Shown here: piece after piece, positions 14,168 through 20,540 of the stretch
Numbering within the stretch: position 1 is the stretch's first letter
How the letters are laid out: each line of letters begins with the position of its first letter
DNA from: Propionibacteriaceae bacterium
GTDB lineage: Bacteria; Actinomycetota; Actinomycetes; Propionibacteriales; Propionibacteriaceae
Assembly (NCBI GenBank): GCA_003158895.1
Contig: PMLO01000222.1
Location: 1-22,580 of the forward strand
Direction: 5' to 3'
DNA: 22,580 nucleotides
Notes under the pieces: model-generated
What the model was told of the DNA's origin: nothing
The model's input: only the letters and a program-made list of their open reading frames with translations
The model's database searches: none
Program-made: the position numbers and the translations under genes

Positions 14168-15007
14168 ATGGTGCAGGGGAACGCGTTGGTGCTTGGGGGC
14201 GGCGGGGTCACGGGAGTCGCGTGGGAGACGGGGATACTCGCGGGGCTCAGCGAGGCGGGCCTCGATCTGTCGGACGCGGACCTGCTCGTCGGTACGTCGG
14301 CTGGGGCGGCTGTGGCAGCACAGCTGGGGAGCGGTACGCCGCTCTCGGAGCTGTTGGAGGCCCAACGGGCGGGTGCGGCCCGCGAGATCGCCGCGACGAT
14401 CGGCCCGGCGGTTCTGGCCCGCTACGTCTGGACGATGCTCACCACACGTGACCCGGGGGCGTACGGACGGGCCATGGGTCGGTTGGCCCTGGGCGCCAGG
14501 ACGGTCAGCGAAGCAGACCGTCGATCGGTCATCGCCTCCCGGTTGCCGTCGCACGACTGGCCAGAGCGCGCCGTCACGATCACGTCGGTCAATGCTCGTA
14601 CGGGCGTGTTCCGGGTGTTCACACGGGACGACGGGGTCGCTCTCGTCGATGCGGTCGCCGCGAGCTGTGCGGTGCCGGGCGTGTGGCCGCCGGTGAGCAT
14701 CGACGGCGAGAGGTGGATCGACGGCGGCATGCGATCCGCCGTCAACGCGAACCTCGCGACGGGTTGTGCCCGCGTGGTGATCCTCGCACCGATCACCTCA
14801 GGATTCGGCGCCGTACAGTCCGTGGGGCAGCAGGCCGCGGCGCTCCGAACCGCGGGTTCAGAGGTCGTGGTGGTCAGCCCGACTCGACAGGCCAAGCAAC
14901 GGATGGGGCGCAACTCGCTCGACCCTTCCCAGCGGGCTGCAGCCGCCGAGGCCGGCCATCGCCAGGCCGCCCAGGAGGTCGACCGAGTCGCCGCCGTCTG
15001 GCGCTGA
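14168..15007 (+). CDS. Patatin-like phospholipase / acyl hydrolase
   Basis: A 279-residue serine lipase of the patatin (RssA-like) family, predicted to hydrolyse acyl esters, possibly membrane phospholipids, from the cytosolic side. The catalytic dyad and oxyanion parts are visible: the glycine loop LVLGGGGVTGVAWE (7-20), the nucleophile Ser44 in LLVGTSAGAAVA, and the catalytic Asp185 in WIDGGMRSAVN. SASCAVPGVWPP-like ASCAVPGVWPP (165-175) precedes it, as is usual. There is no signal peptide. The product is a compact single domain with a helical, Ala/Arg-rich tail. The ATG is preceded by TAGGGT at 7 bases. The gene is divergent from tRNA-Gly and convergent with the DUF4241 gene (28 bases between the stops). 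Substrate unknown. Confidence 0.9.
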   Translation: MVQGNALVLGGGGVTGVAWETGILAGLSEAGLDLSDADLLVGTSAGAAVAAQLGSGTPLSELLEAQRAGAAREIAATIGPAVLARYVWTMLTTRDPGAYGRAMGRLALGARTVSEADRRSVIASRLPSHDWPERAVTITSVNARTGVFRVFTRDDGVALVDAVAASCAVPGVWPPVSIDGERWIDGGMRSAVNANLATGCARVVILAPITSGFGAVQSVGQQAAALRTAGSEVVVVSPTRQAKQRMGRNSLDPSQRAAAAEAGHRQAAQEVDRVAAVWR

Positions 15008-15035
15008 CGCGACGCTCGAGATCGTTGAGTTCTCG

Positions 15036-15713
15036 CTAGGCCGGGTCCTCGTTCTCCGGCTCTTCGACGAGCAGGTCGATGTGGATGCCCAGCAGTGTGC
15101 CGTCCGCGGCGTAGCTGGCGAGCACGGGGTAGAAGCCGTCGCCCCATCCCGAGTGGGACAGTACGACGTTCTCCCCGTTGGTCGCCAAGGGCATCTCGAC
15201 GTTGGCGGCTCCCGGGATGAGGTGATCGCGCGAGTCCATCAGCGCGAACCAGGAGTGGTCCTCGCCGCTGTCGTACACGTCCTCGTACCAGTCGCCCTCC
15301 GGCATCGCGGTCGGGATCGCCGCGGCGTCGGCGAAGCCCACGGTTCCGGCGTCGACGCCGATCCCGAAGTACTCACCGGCTGCGCCGGCGTCGAGCCACT
15401 CCTGGTCGGTGACGCCCTCGGGCCGTACGTTCTCGACGACGACCGGATCGCCGTCGTGGATGATGACGCTGAGGTAGGACTCCCTCAGGTGGCTGCCGTC
15501 AGCCTCGTCGCTGACGTCGGCGATCGTCACCTTGACCGGGTACGTGCCCGGCGGGATCGCAACCACCAACCCGTTCCCTAGCATGACGAACGGGTCGCTG
15601 GCCTCCAGCCTGCCGCTCGGCACGCGAAGCAGACCTAGATCGTGCACGGTGCGTACATGCTTCCAGCCGGGTACGCGGCCGGCCCTGAGCGCCAGGAACT
15701 CCCGAGTCTCCAT
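15036..15713 (-). CDS. DUF4241 domain protein
   Basis: A 225-residue soluble protein that matches what I know of DUF4241. There is an N-terminal LLRVPSGRLEASDPF followed by IPPGTYPVKVTIADV, a central YFGIGVDAGTVGFADAAA, and a C-terminal HSGWGDGFYPVLASYAADGTLLGIHIDLLV. The function of this domain is not established; some members are found near toxin or immunity genes, which is not the case here. It is strongly acidic (DGDWYEDVYDSGEDHS-like stretch and a tail EEPENEDPA). The ATG at 15713 is preferred over the in-frame start 30 bases earlier: TACGCT (15721-15726, minus strand) lies 7 bases upstream. It is convergent with the patatin-like gene. Confident of the domain, with no claim on its role. 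Confidence 0.8.
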   Translation of the reverse strand: METREFLALRAGRVPGWKHVRTVHDLGLLRVPSGRLEASDPFVMLGNGLVVAIPPGTYPVKVTIADVSDEADGSHLRESYLSVIIHDGDPVVVENVRPEGVTDQEWLDAGAAGEYFGIGVDAGTVGFADAAAIPTAMPEGDWYEDVYDSGEDHSWFALMDSRDHLIPGAANVEMPLATNGENVVLSHSGWGDGFYPVLASYAADGTLLGIHIDLLVEEPENEDPA

Positions 15714-15720
15714 AGGACGA

Positions 15721-15726
15721 AGCGTA
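15721..15726 (-). promoter_or_regulatory. Leaderless promoter -10 of the DUF4241 gene
   Basis: TACGCT on the minus strand with a 7-nt gap to the ATG at 15713. It is the same hexamer and gap as at 7846-7851. Confidence 0.5.
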
Positions 15727-15915
15727 CGAGCGGGCACTGACACTGTGCAGGGGGCAGCCGCGATTGGTCGCGACTTCTACCCATCCGCTCCACTGAGACT
15801 TACCGGACCTGCTCGGCCTTCGCCTTGGAGTCTTGAGGAACACCCGTCTGATCAGCGGGGAGCAGCAATCCCGTCATTCAGCGACCTCTCAGGATGACCT
15901 TGCCATTCTTCGATC

Positions 15916-17067
15916 ATGGACTCTGCTGAGCGATCAACCCGGCGACGTCGGTTTCGTCTACGTGCTGCCGTCTCGGCGTTGGTGCTGGCCGCAATCCTGG
16001 GCGGCGTGTCGGTGCCGTTGGCGTTGGCGGGTGAGGGGCCGAACAGTCCTGCTGCGGCTGTCGCGGAGTGGGCGAGGATGCATGGGCTGGGCGGTGTTGT
16101 CACCCTCATGGAACGGGTGGCTTACGCGTTGAACCCGCCGCGATCAGGCGGGACAGTGGCTGGCGGGATCGAGTCCCCGACCCCGGTGAGCGTCGCCACT
16201 CCGACTGGCGCTCCTGCGTCAGCGTCCGCCCCTGCTGGGCCAGCGGCGCCTGATCCCCTGACGCTTCCGGCCGGACTGACCCCCTTGCCGGGTGAGGGCC
16301 AATGGAGGTCACTGGCGATGGTCAGCGGGAAGACGGCCGCGCAGGTGGCGCAGATGAGACCCGACGCCGTACACACCTCGTATGTCGTCTCGGTGGTCTG
16401 GATGGATCCGTCGCTGCTGACGTTCGCGTTGCACCCGGGGACGCAGGTGCCCGGTGCTGTGCCGGGCGCGGCTTCTCAGCTCATCGGCGCTGAGCGGTCG
16501 GCGGTCTGGGCGACGTTCAACTCCGGCTTCCAGATGAAGGATGCCCAGGGCGGCTATTGGCAGAACGGTCTGGCTGTGGTGCCTTTGAGCGTGGGAGCGG
16601 CGTCGATGGTGTTGACGTCGGACGGTCGCCTGTCGGTGATGGCGTGGCCGGGCGGCGCGCCCCAGGCCGGTGTGGTGGCGGTCCGCCAGAACCTTTCGCT
16701 GTTGATCGATCACGGGGTGACTGCGCCGTCGGTCAACAGCAAGGTGACGTCTGACTGGGGAAAGACCGTCGGAAACGCCGCGTACGTGTGGCGCTCCGCG
16801 GTCGGCGTCCGCGCGGACGGCACCGTCGTGGTGGCGTGTGGTCCTGCGCTGTCGGTGGCGACTCTGGCGGGCGCGCTGCAGGCGGCGGGCGCGCAGACTG
16901 CGATGGAGCTCGACATCAACAAGGACTGGACCAGCTTCATCACCTATCAACAGCCCGGTGCTGTCCCGCACCGTCTCACCGCCGATCAGATACCTTCGGC
17001 GAACCGATACCTCACGCCCTCACCGCGCGACTTTGTGGCGGTCTCTCCGCGGGGGACTGGAGTGTGA
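15916..17067 (+). CDS. Exported phosphodiester glycosidase-like protein (NAGPA domain)
   Basis: A 383-residue protein with a basic N-terminus (RSTRRRRFRLR), one hydrophobic segment (about 17-38, ending PLALAGE) that serves as signal peptide or anchor, then a Pro/Ala/Ser-rich linker (about 85-125). The rest is a phosphodiester-glycosidase (NAGPA, DUF2233-type) domain: SAVWATFNSGFQMKDAQGGYWQNG, VRQNLSLLIDHG, WRSAVGVRADGTVVVACGPALSVATLAGALQAAGAQTAMELD and DINKDWTSFITY. The domain's best-known member removes N-acetylglucosamine from a phosphodiester; bacterial members are largely uncharacterised. It would act outside the membrane on a sugar-phosphate linkage. CATTCT lies 6 bases before the ATG (weak leaderless signal). 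The PAP2 phosphatase gene follows directly, with its ribosome binding site inside this gene's end. Codon use is less strictly GC-ending than in the left part of the window. Confidence 0.82.
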   Translation: MDSAERSTRRRRFRLRAAVSALVLAAILGGVSVPLALAGEGPNSPAAAVAEWARMHGLGGVVTLMERVAYALNPPRSGGTVAGGIESPTPVSVATPTGAPASASAPAGPAAPDPLTLPAGLTPLPGEGQWRSLAMVSGKTAAQVAQMRPDAVHTSYVVSVVWMDPSLLTFALHPGTQVPGAVPGAASQLIGAERSAVWATFNSGFQMKDAQGGYWQNGLAVVPLSVGAASMVLTSDGRLSVMAWPGGAPQAGVVAVRQNLSLLIDHGVTAPSVNSKVTSDWGKTVGNAAYVWRSAVGVRADGTVVVACGPALSVATLAGALQAAGAQTAMELDINKDWTSFITYQQPGAVPHRLTADQIPSANRYLTPSPRDFVAVSPRGTGV

Positions 17068-17069
17068 GC

Positions 17070-17945
17070 ATGAAAGAGCTCCAGGTCAGCGCGATCACCT
17101 TCGGCAGCCGAGCTCCTGTCGCGAGGTTCCTGGCAGCCGGGGCGGGCTTGACGCTCGCCGCCTGGGGGCTTGGACTCGCGGTGACTCGCTTCGGAGCGCC
17201 TGCAACCGGGGAGCTCTCGGTGGATCTGTTCCTGGCGCAGCATCGGAGCGTGGCGCTCTCGCAGGTCGCGTTGGTGATCGACGTGCTCCTGGGCGTTTCT
17301 GTCGCACCGATAGTGCTCGTGGCACTCGCCGGGCTCGTAGCGAAAGTCTGGCACTGGGTCGCCGGTGTGATCGTGCTTGTGGTGACCGGAGCGGGATGGG
17401 TCGCCGCGGCCATTGGCAAGTTGCTCGTGCACCGTTCCCGACCGCCCGGTGGTGTGTTGCATGCGCTGGTGTCTGAGACCGGTATGGATAGCTACCCATC
17501 GGGCCACACCGCGTTCGCGGCCGGGCTTTTGGCCAGTGCCGTTCTGATCACATACATCTACGGCCGCTCCGCGGTAGGCACTGCCGTCCTCGGACTACCG
17601 GCACTGTTGGTCGTCGGCGTCTCCCGGATGTACCTCGGCGTCCACTACGTGGCTGACGTCCTGGGCTCTTGCCTGGTCGCCAGCGCATCAACCCTGGTGC
17701 TCATCGGCACGTACAATGCGGGGTGGCGACTGCTCAGGTGGCGGTCCCGTTCCGTCTCCTTGTCTGGTGACCCTGTTGAGGCTGCTGGTGGTCTGCCAGC
17801 GTTACCCGCCGAGAGCGAAGTCTTCAGCCGACCGGCCGGGGTCGAAGGTGACCTGCGTCACCCGGTGTCGGTCGAGGCTTCCTCGGGACAGGTCGGAACG
17901 CTGATGGACATGCTGGGGGGCCACGATGCGGATACTCGTCGTTGA
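17070..17945 (+). CDS. PAP2-family membrane phosphatase with long cytosolic tail
   Basis: A 291-residue integral membrane phosphatase of the PAP2 superfamily, which removes phosphate from lipid phosphates such as phosphatidic acid or undecaprenyl diphosphate at the outer face. The three catalytic motifs are intact: KLLVHRSRP (117-125), SYPSGHT with His146, and SRMYLGVHYVADVLGS with Arg186 and His192. About six membrane segments lie between residues 20 and 215. A soluble tail of roughly 70 residues follows, which is unusual; it is polar (WRSRSVSLSGDPVEAAGG) with no recognised domain. The ATG at 17070 has GGAG 7 bases upstream. A GTG six bases earlier would overlap the previous stop, but its spacing is poor. 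The last 20 bases overlap the response-regulator gene, so the three genes are translated as one operon. Substrate is inferred, not known. Confidence 0.88.
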   Translation: MKELQVSAITFGSRAPVARFLAAGAGLTLAAWGLGLAVTRFGAPATGELSVDLFLAQHRSVALSQVALVIDVLLGVSVAPIVLVALAGLVAKVWHWVAGVIVLVVTGAGWVAAAIGKLLVHRSRPPGGVLHALVSETGMDSYPSGHTAFAAGLLASAVLITYIYGRSAVGTAVLGLPALLVVGVSRMYLGVHYVADVLGSCLVASASTLVLIGTYNAGWRLLRWRSRSVSLSGDPVEAAGGLPALPAESEVFSRPAGVEGDLRHPVSVEASSGQVGTLMDMLGGHDADTRR

Positions 17946-18609
17946 GGATGATCCGGGCATCGGCGAAGCTCTGCGGCGTGGTCTCGTACGTGACGGTCAT
18001 GTGGTGGATGTCGAGACGGACGGCCGCGGGGGTCTGTACGCGGCGACCGAGAATCCCTATGACGTGGTGGTCCTCGACATCATGCTGCCCGGGTTGAACG
18101 GCTACGACGTGCTGAAGGGGATTCGGGCACGTGACAACTGGGTCCCGATCCTGATGCTCAGCTCCAAGGATGGCGAGTACGACCAGGAAGACGCTCTGGA
18201 TCTCGGGGCCGACGACTACCTGGTCAAACCGTTCAGCATGGTCGTCGTCACGGCCCACCTCCGTGCGCTGGCGCGCCGGGTCCCGACGGAACGCCCGGCC
18301 AGCCTCACGCTGGGAGACCTCGTGGTCGACTCCGGTGCGCACCGCGTCACCCAAGGCGGAGCCGAGCTGCATCTGACCGCCCGGGAGTTCGCCCTGCTTC
18401 GGTATTTGGTGGCCAACCCGAACACGGCGCTGAGCAGGCACATGATCTTGGAGAACGTGTGGGAGTCGTTCTACGACGGGGACCCGAACGTGGTCGAGGT
18501 GTACGTGGGATACCTGCGGCGCAAACTGCTTGCGTCCCCCAACTCCCCGCAGATAGAAACACTGCGTGGCGTGGGCTACCGGATCGTCGAGGCCTCCGCG
18601 CTGGGATGA
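17926..18609 (+). CDS. OmpR/PhoB-family response regulator
   Basis: A 227-residue two-domain transcription factor. The receiver domain (about 1-118) has the acidic pair Asp8-Asp9, the phosphoacceptor Asp51 in VVVLDIMLPG, Ser79/Ser80 at the switch position, and Lys101 in DDYLVKPFS. The C-terminal winged-helix domain (about 130-222) shows LTAREFALLRYLVANPN, WESFYDGDPNVVEVYVGYLRRKL and IETLRGVGYRI, typical of the OmpR class. The gene starts inside the end of the phosphatase gene (20-base overlap) and is therefore co-expressed with the glycosidase and phosphatase. The likely partner kinase is on the opposite strand, with 34 bases of overlap between the two 3' ends. Probable targets are this operon and envelope genes, by analogy only. 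Confidence 0.94.
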   Translation: MRILVVEDDPGIGEALRRGLVRDGHVVDVETDGRGGLYAATENPYDVVVLDIMLPGLNGYDVLKGIRARDNWVPILMLSSKDGEYDQEDALDLGADDYLVKPFSMVVVTAHLRALARRVPTERPASLTLGDLVVDSGAHRVTQGGAELHLTAREFALLRYLVANPNTALSRHMILENVWESFYDGDPNVVEVYVGYLRRKLLASPNSPQIETLRGVGYRIVEASALG

Positions 18610-19967
18610 GCACAAGGGAGCTCGACGACAAGCCGTGCCCCACCAAGTCCCACAGATGAATCCACCGTGACTGTTCCGCCGTGAGCAGCAACGACGTCAC
18701 GTACGATCGCCAACCCGAGACCGGAGCCGCCCGTATCCCGAGCGCGGCTCTCGTCGAGACGTACGAAGCGTTCGAAGACTCGATCCCGATCAGCCTCACG
18801 CACGCCCGAACCGTCGTCCTCGACAACCCACAGCGCAGAAGCGCCCACAGGGGTGGCTGTGATCTTGACGGTCGTCCGGGCGTGACGGGCCGCGTTGTCG
18901 CACAGGTTCCGCAGGACCTGGGACAACGCCATCCTGTCCCCGATCACCCGCGTCGCCGTGATGTCCGTGATCACGGTCAGTGCGGTTGAGGCACGAAGCC
19001 TCCCGACCTCTTCCCACGCAAGGTCGTCCAGGTCGACATCCTGCCGGGCCGCGGCCACCCGCCCTCCATCCACACGGGAGAGGAGTAGGAGGTTCTGCAC
19101 GACGTCCGACATCTGGCGGGCTTCGGTCGTCAGCATCGGTTCCAGCTCGCGCCAGGTCTGCAGCGAGTCGTCGGTACGTGCCACCTCCAGCAAGCTCGAC
19201 AGGCCAGTCAGCGGTGAGCGGAGCTCATGACTGGCGTCGGCGATGAACCTCAGTTGCGCCGATCGCGCGGCCGACAGTCGGGCCAGCATCTGGTTCATCG
19301 TCACAGCCAACGCGGCCACCTCGTCGTGCGTGTCCGGGACAGGGACCGGATCGTCCAGCCGCGTGGCGGTCAGGCGAGCGACCTGGTCACGGATCGCCTC
19401 GACCGGCCGAAGGGCACGACCAACCAGCCACCACGTGATACCACCGACCAGTACCAGAATGAGCGGCGACAGCGCCACCATGATGATGGCCGTCGTCGAG
19501 ACGGCCTCATGGGTGGGGGCCTGGGCAGAACTCACCAGGACCACGTAGTCCTGACCGCCATACCGAACGCCCCGCGCAGAGACGAGCCTCGGAATCTGGT
19601 CTCCGAACGGCACCCACCAGTACTGGGCTCCTGCTTGGATCGCTTCGCCGGCCGCTGGGTGCAGGTCCGACATCGCCACAGAAGCGGGAAAGCTGCTGAA
19701 GACGACCTCCCCGGAGGCTGTCACCACCTGGACCCTCAAGAGTTCGCTGAAGTCCTGAGCTTGAACGCCGGAGGGGCCTCCCGCGGCAAGAGCGTCCGCG
19801 GCAACCTCAGCAGCGGCGTCGGTCGAGGTCCCCAGGTGCGCCACCAGAGAGCGGTTGAGAAGGTTCGCGAAGGTGAGTATGCCTAGAGCCAGCGCCACGG
19901 CAACACCCAGCACTGAGACAGCAACCAACCGCTCCTTGACCCCTCCGCGTCGCCAACCGCGCCCCAT
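18576..19967 (-). CDS. Sensor histidine kinase (HAMP-HisKA-HATPase)
   Basis: A 463-residue membrane sensor kinase. In order: a short basic N-terminus, TM1 (about 13-35), an extracytoplasmic sensor loop of about 120 residues, TM2 (about 158-183), and a HAMP linker ending near 230. The DHp helix follows with the phosphoacceptor His247 in RFIADASHELRSPLTGL. The ATPase domain has LCDNAARHA (N box), VEDDGSGV (G1), RVFERFVRLD (F box) and GGSGLGLAIV (G2). All key residues are intact. I chose the ATG at 19967; earlier in-frame GTG (20012) and TTG (20033) starts are possible, and no start has a good ribosome binding site. The gene converges on the response-regulator gene with a 34-base overlap, so the pair is not in one operon. 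The loop has no recognised ligand-binding domain. Confidence 0.92.
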   Translation of the reverse strand: MGRGWRRGGVKERLVAVSVLGVAVALALGILTFANLLNRSLVAHLGTSTDAAAEVAADALAAGGPSGVQAQDFSELLRVQVVTASGEVVFSSFPASVAMSDLHPAAGEAIQAGAQYWWVPFGDQIPRLVSARGVRYGGQDYVVLVSSAQAPTHEAVSTTAIIMVALSPLILVLVGGITWWLVGRALRPVEAIRDQVARLTATRLDDPVPVPDTHDEVAALAVTMNQMLARLSAARSAQLRFIADASHELRSPLTGLSSLLEVARTDDSLQTWRELEPMLTTEARQMSDVVQNLLLLSRVDGGRVAAARQDVDLDDLAWEEVGRLRASTALTVITDITATRVIGDRMALSQVLRNLCDNAARHARTTVKITATPVGASALWVVEDDGSGVREADRDRVFERFVRLDESRARDTGGSGLGLAIVRDVVAAHGGTVTVDSSVGLGGARLVVELPCAHPSAEASTIR

Positions 19968-20239
19968 CCTGGTCCCACCACCCTCGGTGTCGCCATCGGT
20001 GAGGACGGCCACTGATCGATCTGACGGTCGCAACCTTCCCGAAGGCCACGGATCGAGCCTAGACCGCGACTTGGCCAGCAGGTTGCGCGTATGTGGGAAG
20101 GTCAGAGAGGCATCTTCCCTGCTCTGGTGAGGCTGCGAGCCCGATCATGAGGATCGCTAGGAGTCACACGGGAGCCACTCCTGGCCAGAGTCTCGGTCGT
20201 GCGAGCTGTCGAGGGGCGTACGGGTACGCCTTCCAGGGC
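19968..20239. other. Intergenic region upstream of the kinase gene
   Basis: This region lies between the sensor-kinase start and the aldo/keto reductase remnant. It should hold the kinase promoter on the minus strand, but no confident -10/-35 pair was found, and the upper part may still be coding if an earlier kinase start (20012 or 20033) is used. No repeat, RNA gene or further protein was recognised. Confidence 0.3.
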
Positions 20240-20440
20240 GCGCCGAGAACCTGTTGACTCGACACGGATCGCAGACGAGAGGACGACGGCACCACCTCGT
20301 ACAACGAGGAGATGGTCGGTGAGGCAATCAGGTCCGTACGCGACGATGTCGTCATCGCCACCAAGTTCGGCGACGTTGATGGCGAGGGCCTCTGGGGCAG
20401 AGGCCTTGGCCGACGGATGGTCCAGGACGCGTGGACCTAG
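20240..20440 (+). pseudogene. Decayed aldo/keto reductase fragment
   Basis: From 20258 to the TAG at 20438-20440 one frame reads LDTDRREDDGTTSYNEEM followed by VGEAIRSVRDDVVIATKFGD. This matches the LDTA-(D)-...-NEELVGEAI-RDEVVIATKFG region found near residues 50-85 of aldo/keto reductases. The frame has no start, a TGA lies directly upstream (20255-20257), the alanine of LDTAD is lost, and after ATKFGD the sequence no longer resembles the family. Only about 40 residues of a roughly 320-residue NADPH-dependent oxidoreductase remain. It is a remnant, not a working gene. It lies between two foreign-looking blocks and keeps the GTAC-rich composition of the left part of the window. Confidence 0.65.
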
Positions 20441-20482
20441 CCGGTGTTGCGATCGGTGAAGTCCGCCGTTGCCCCCGTGCCT

Positions 20483-20517
20483 GCCTCTGACGCGAAGGGC
20501 CCTTTCGCGTCAGAGGC
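20483..20517 (-). terminator. Strong hairpin terminator after the MFS gene
   Basis: A 14-bp perfect stem (20483-20496 with 20504-20517) with a 7-base loop (GGGCCCT), 24 bases beyond the MFS stop on the minus strand. There is no T-run on either side. It may act in both directions, but no intact plus-strand gene ends here. Confidence 0.8.
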
Positions 20518-20540
20518 TGTTGTGGTCCTTACCAGTACCT

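Noticed and set aside
13703..14554. Long minus-strand open frame crossing tRNA-Gly
   Set aside because: Part of it is the translated tRNA (GCSSMAELQPSKL-like), and the rest is antisense to the patatin and acetyltransferase genes. High GC produces such frames freely.
13973..20540. tRNA-Gly as the attachment site of a genomic island covering the right-hand segment
   Set aside because: No integrase, no second copy of the tRNA 3' end and no mobility gene was found, and the composition break lies about 1.7 kb away from the tRNA.
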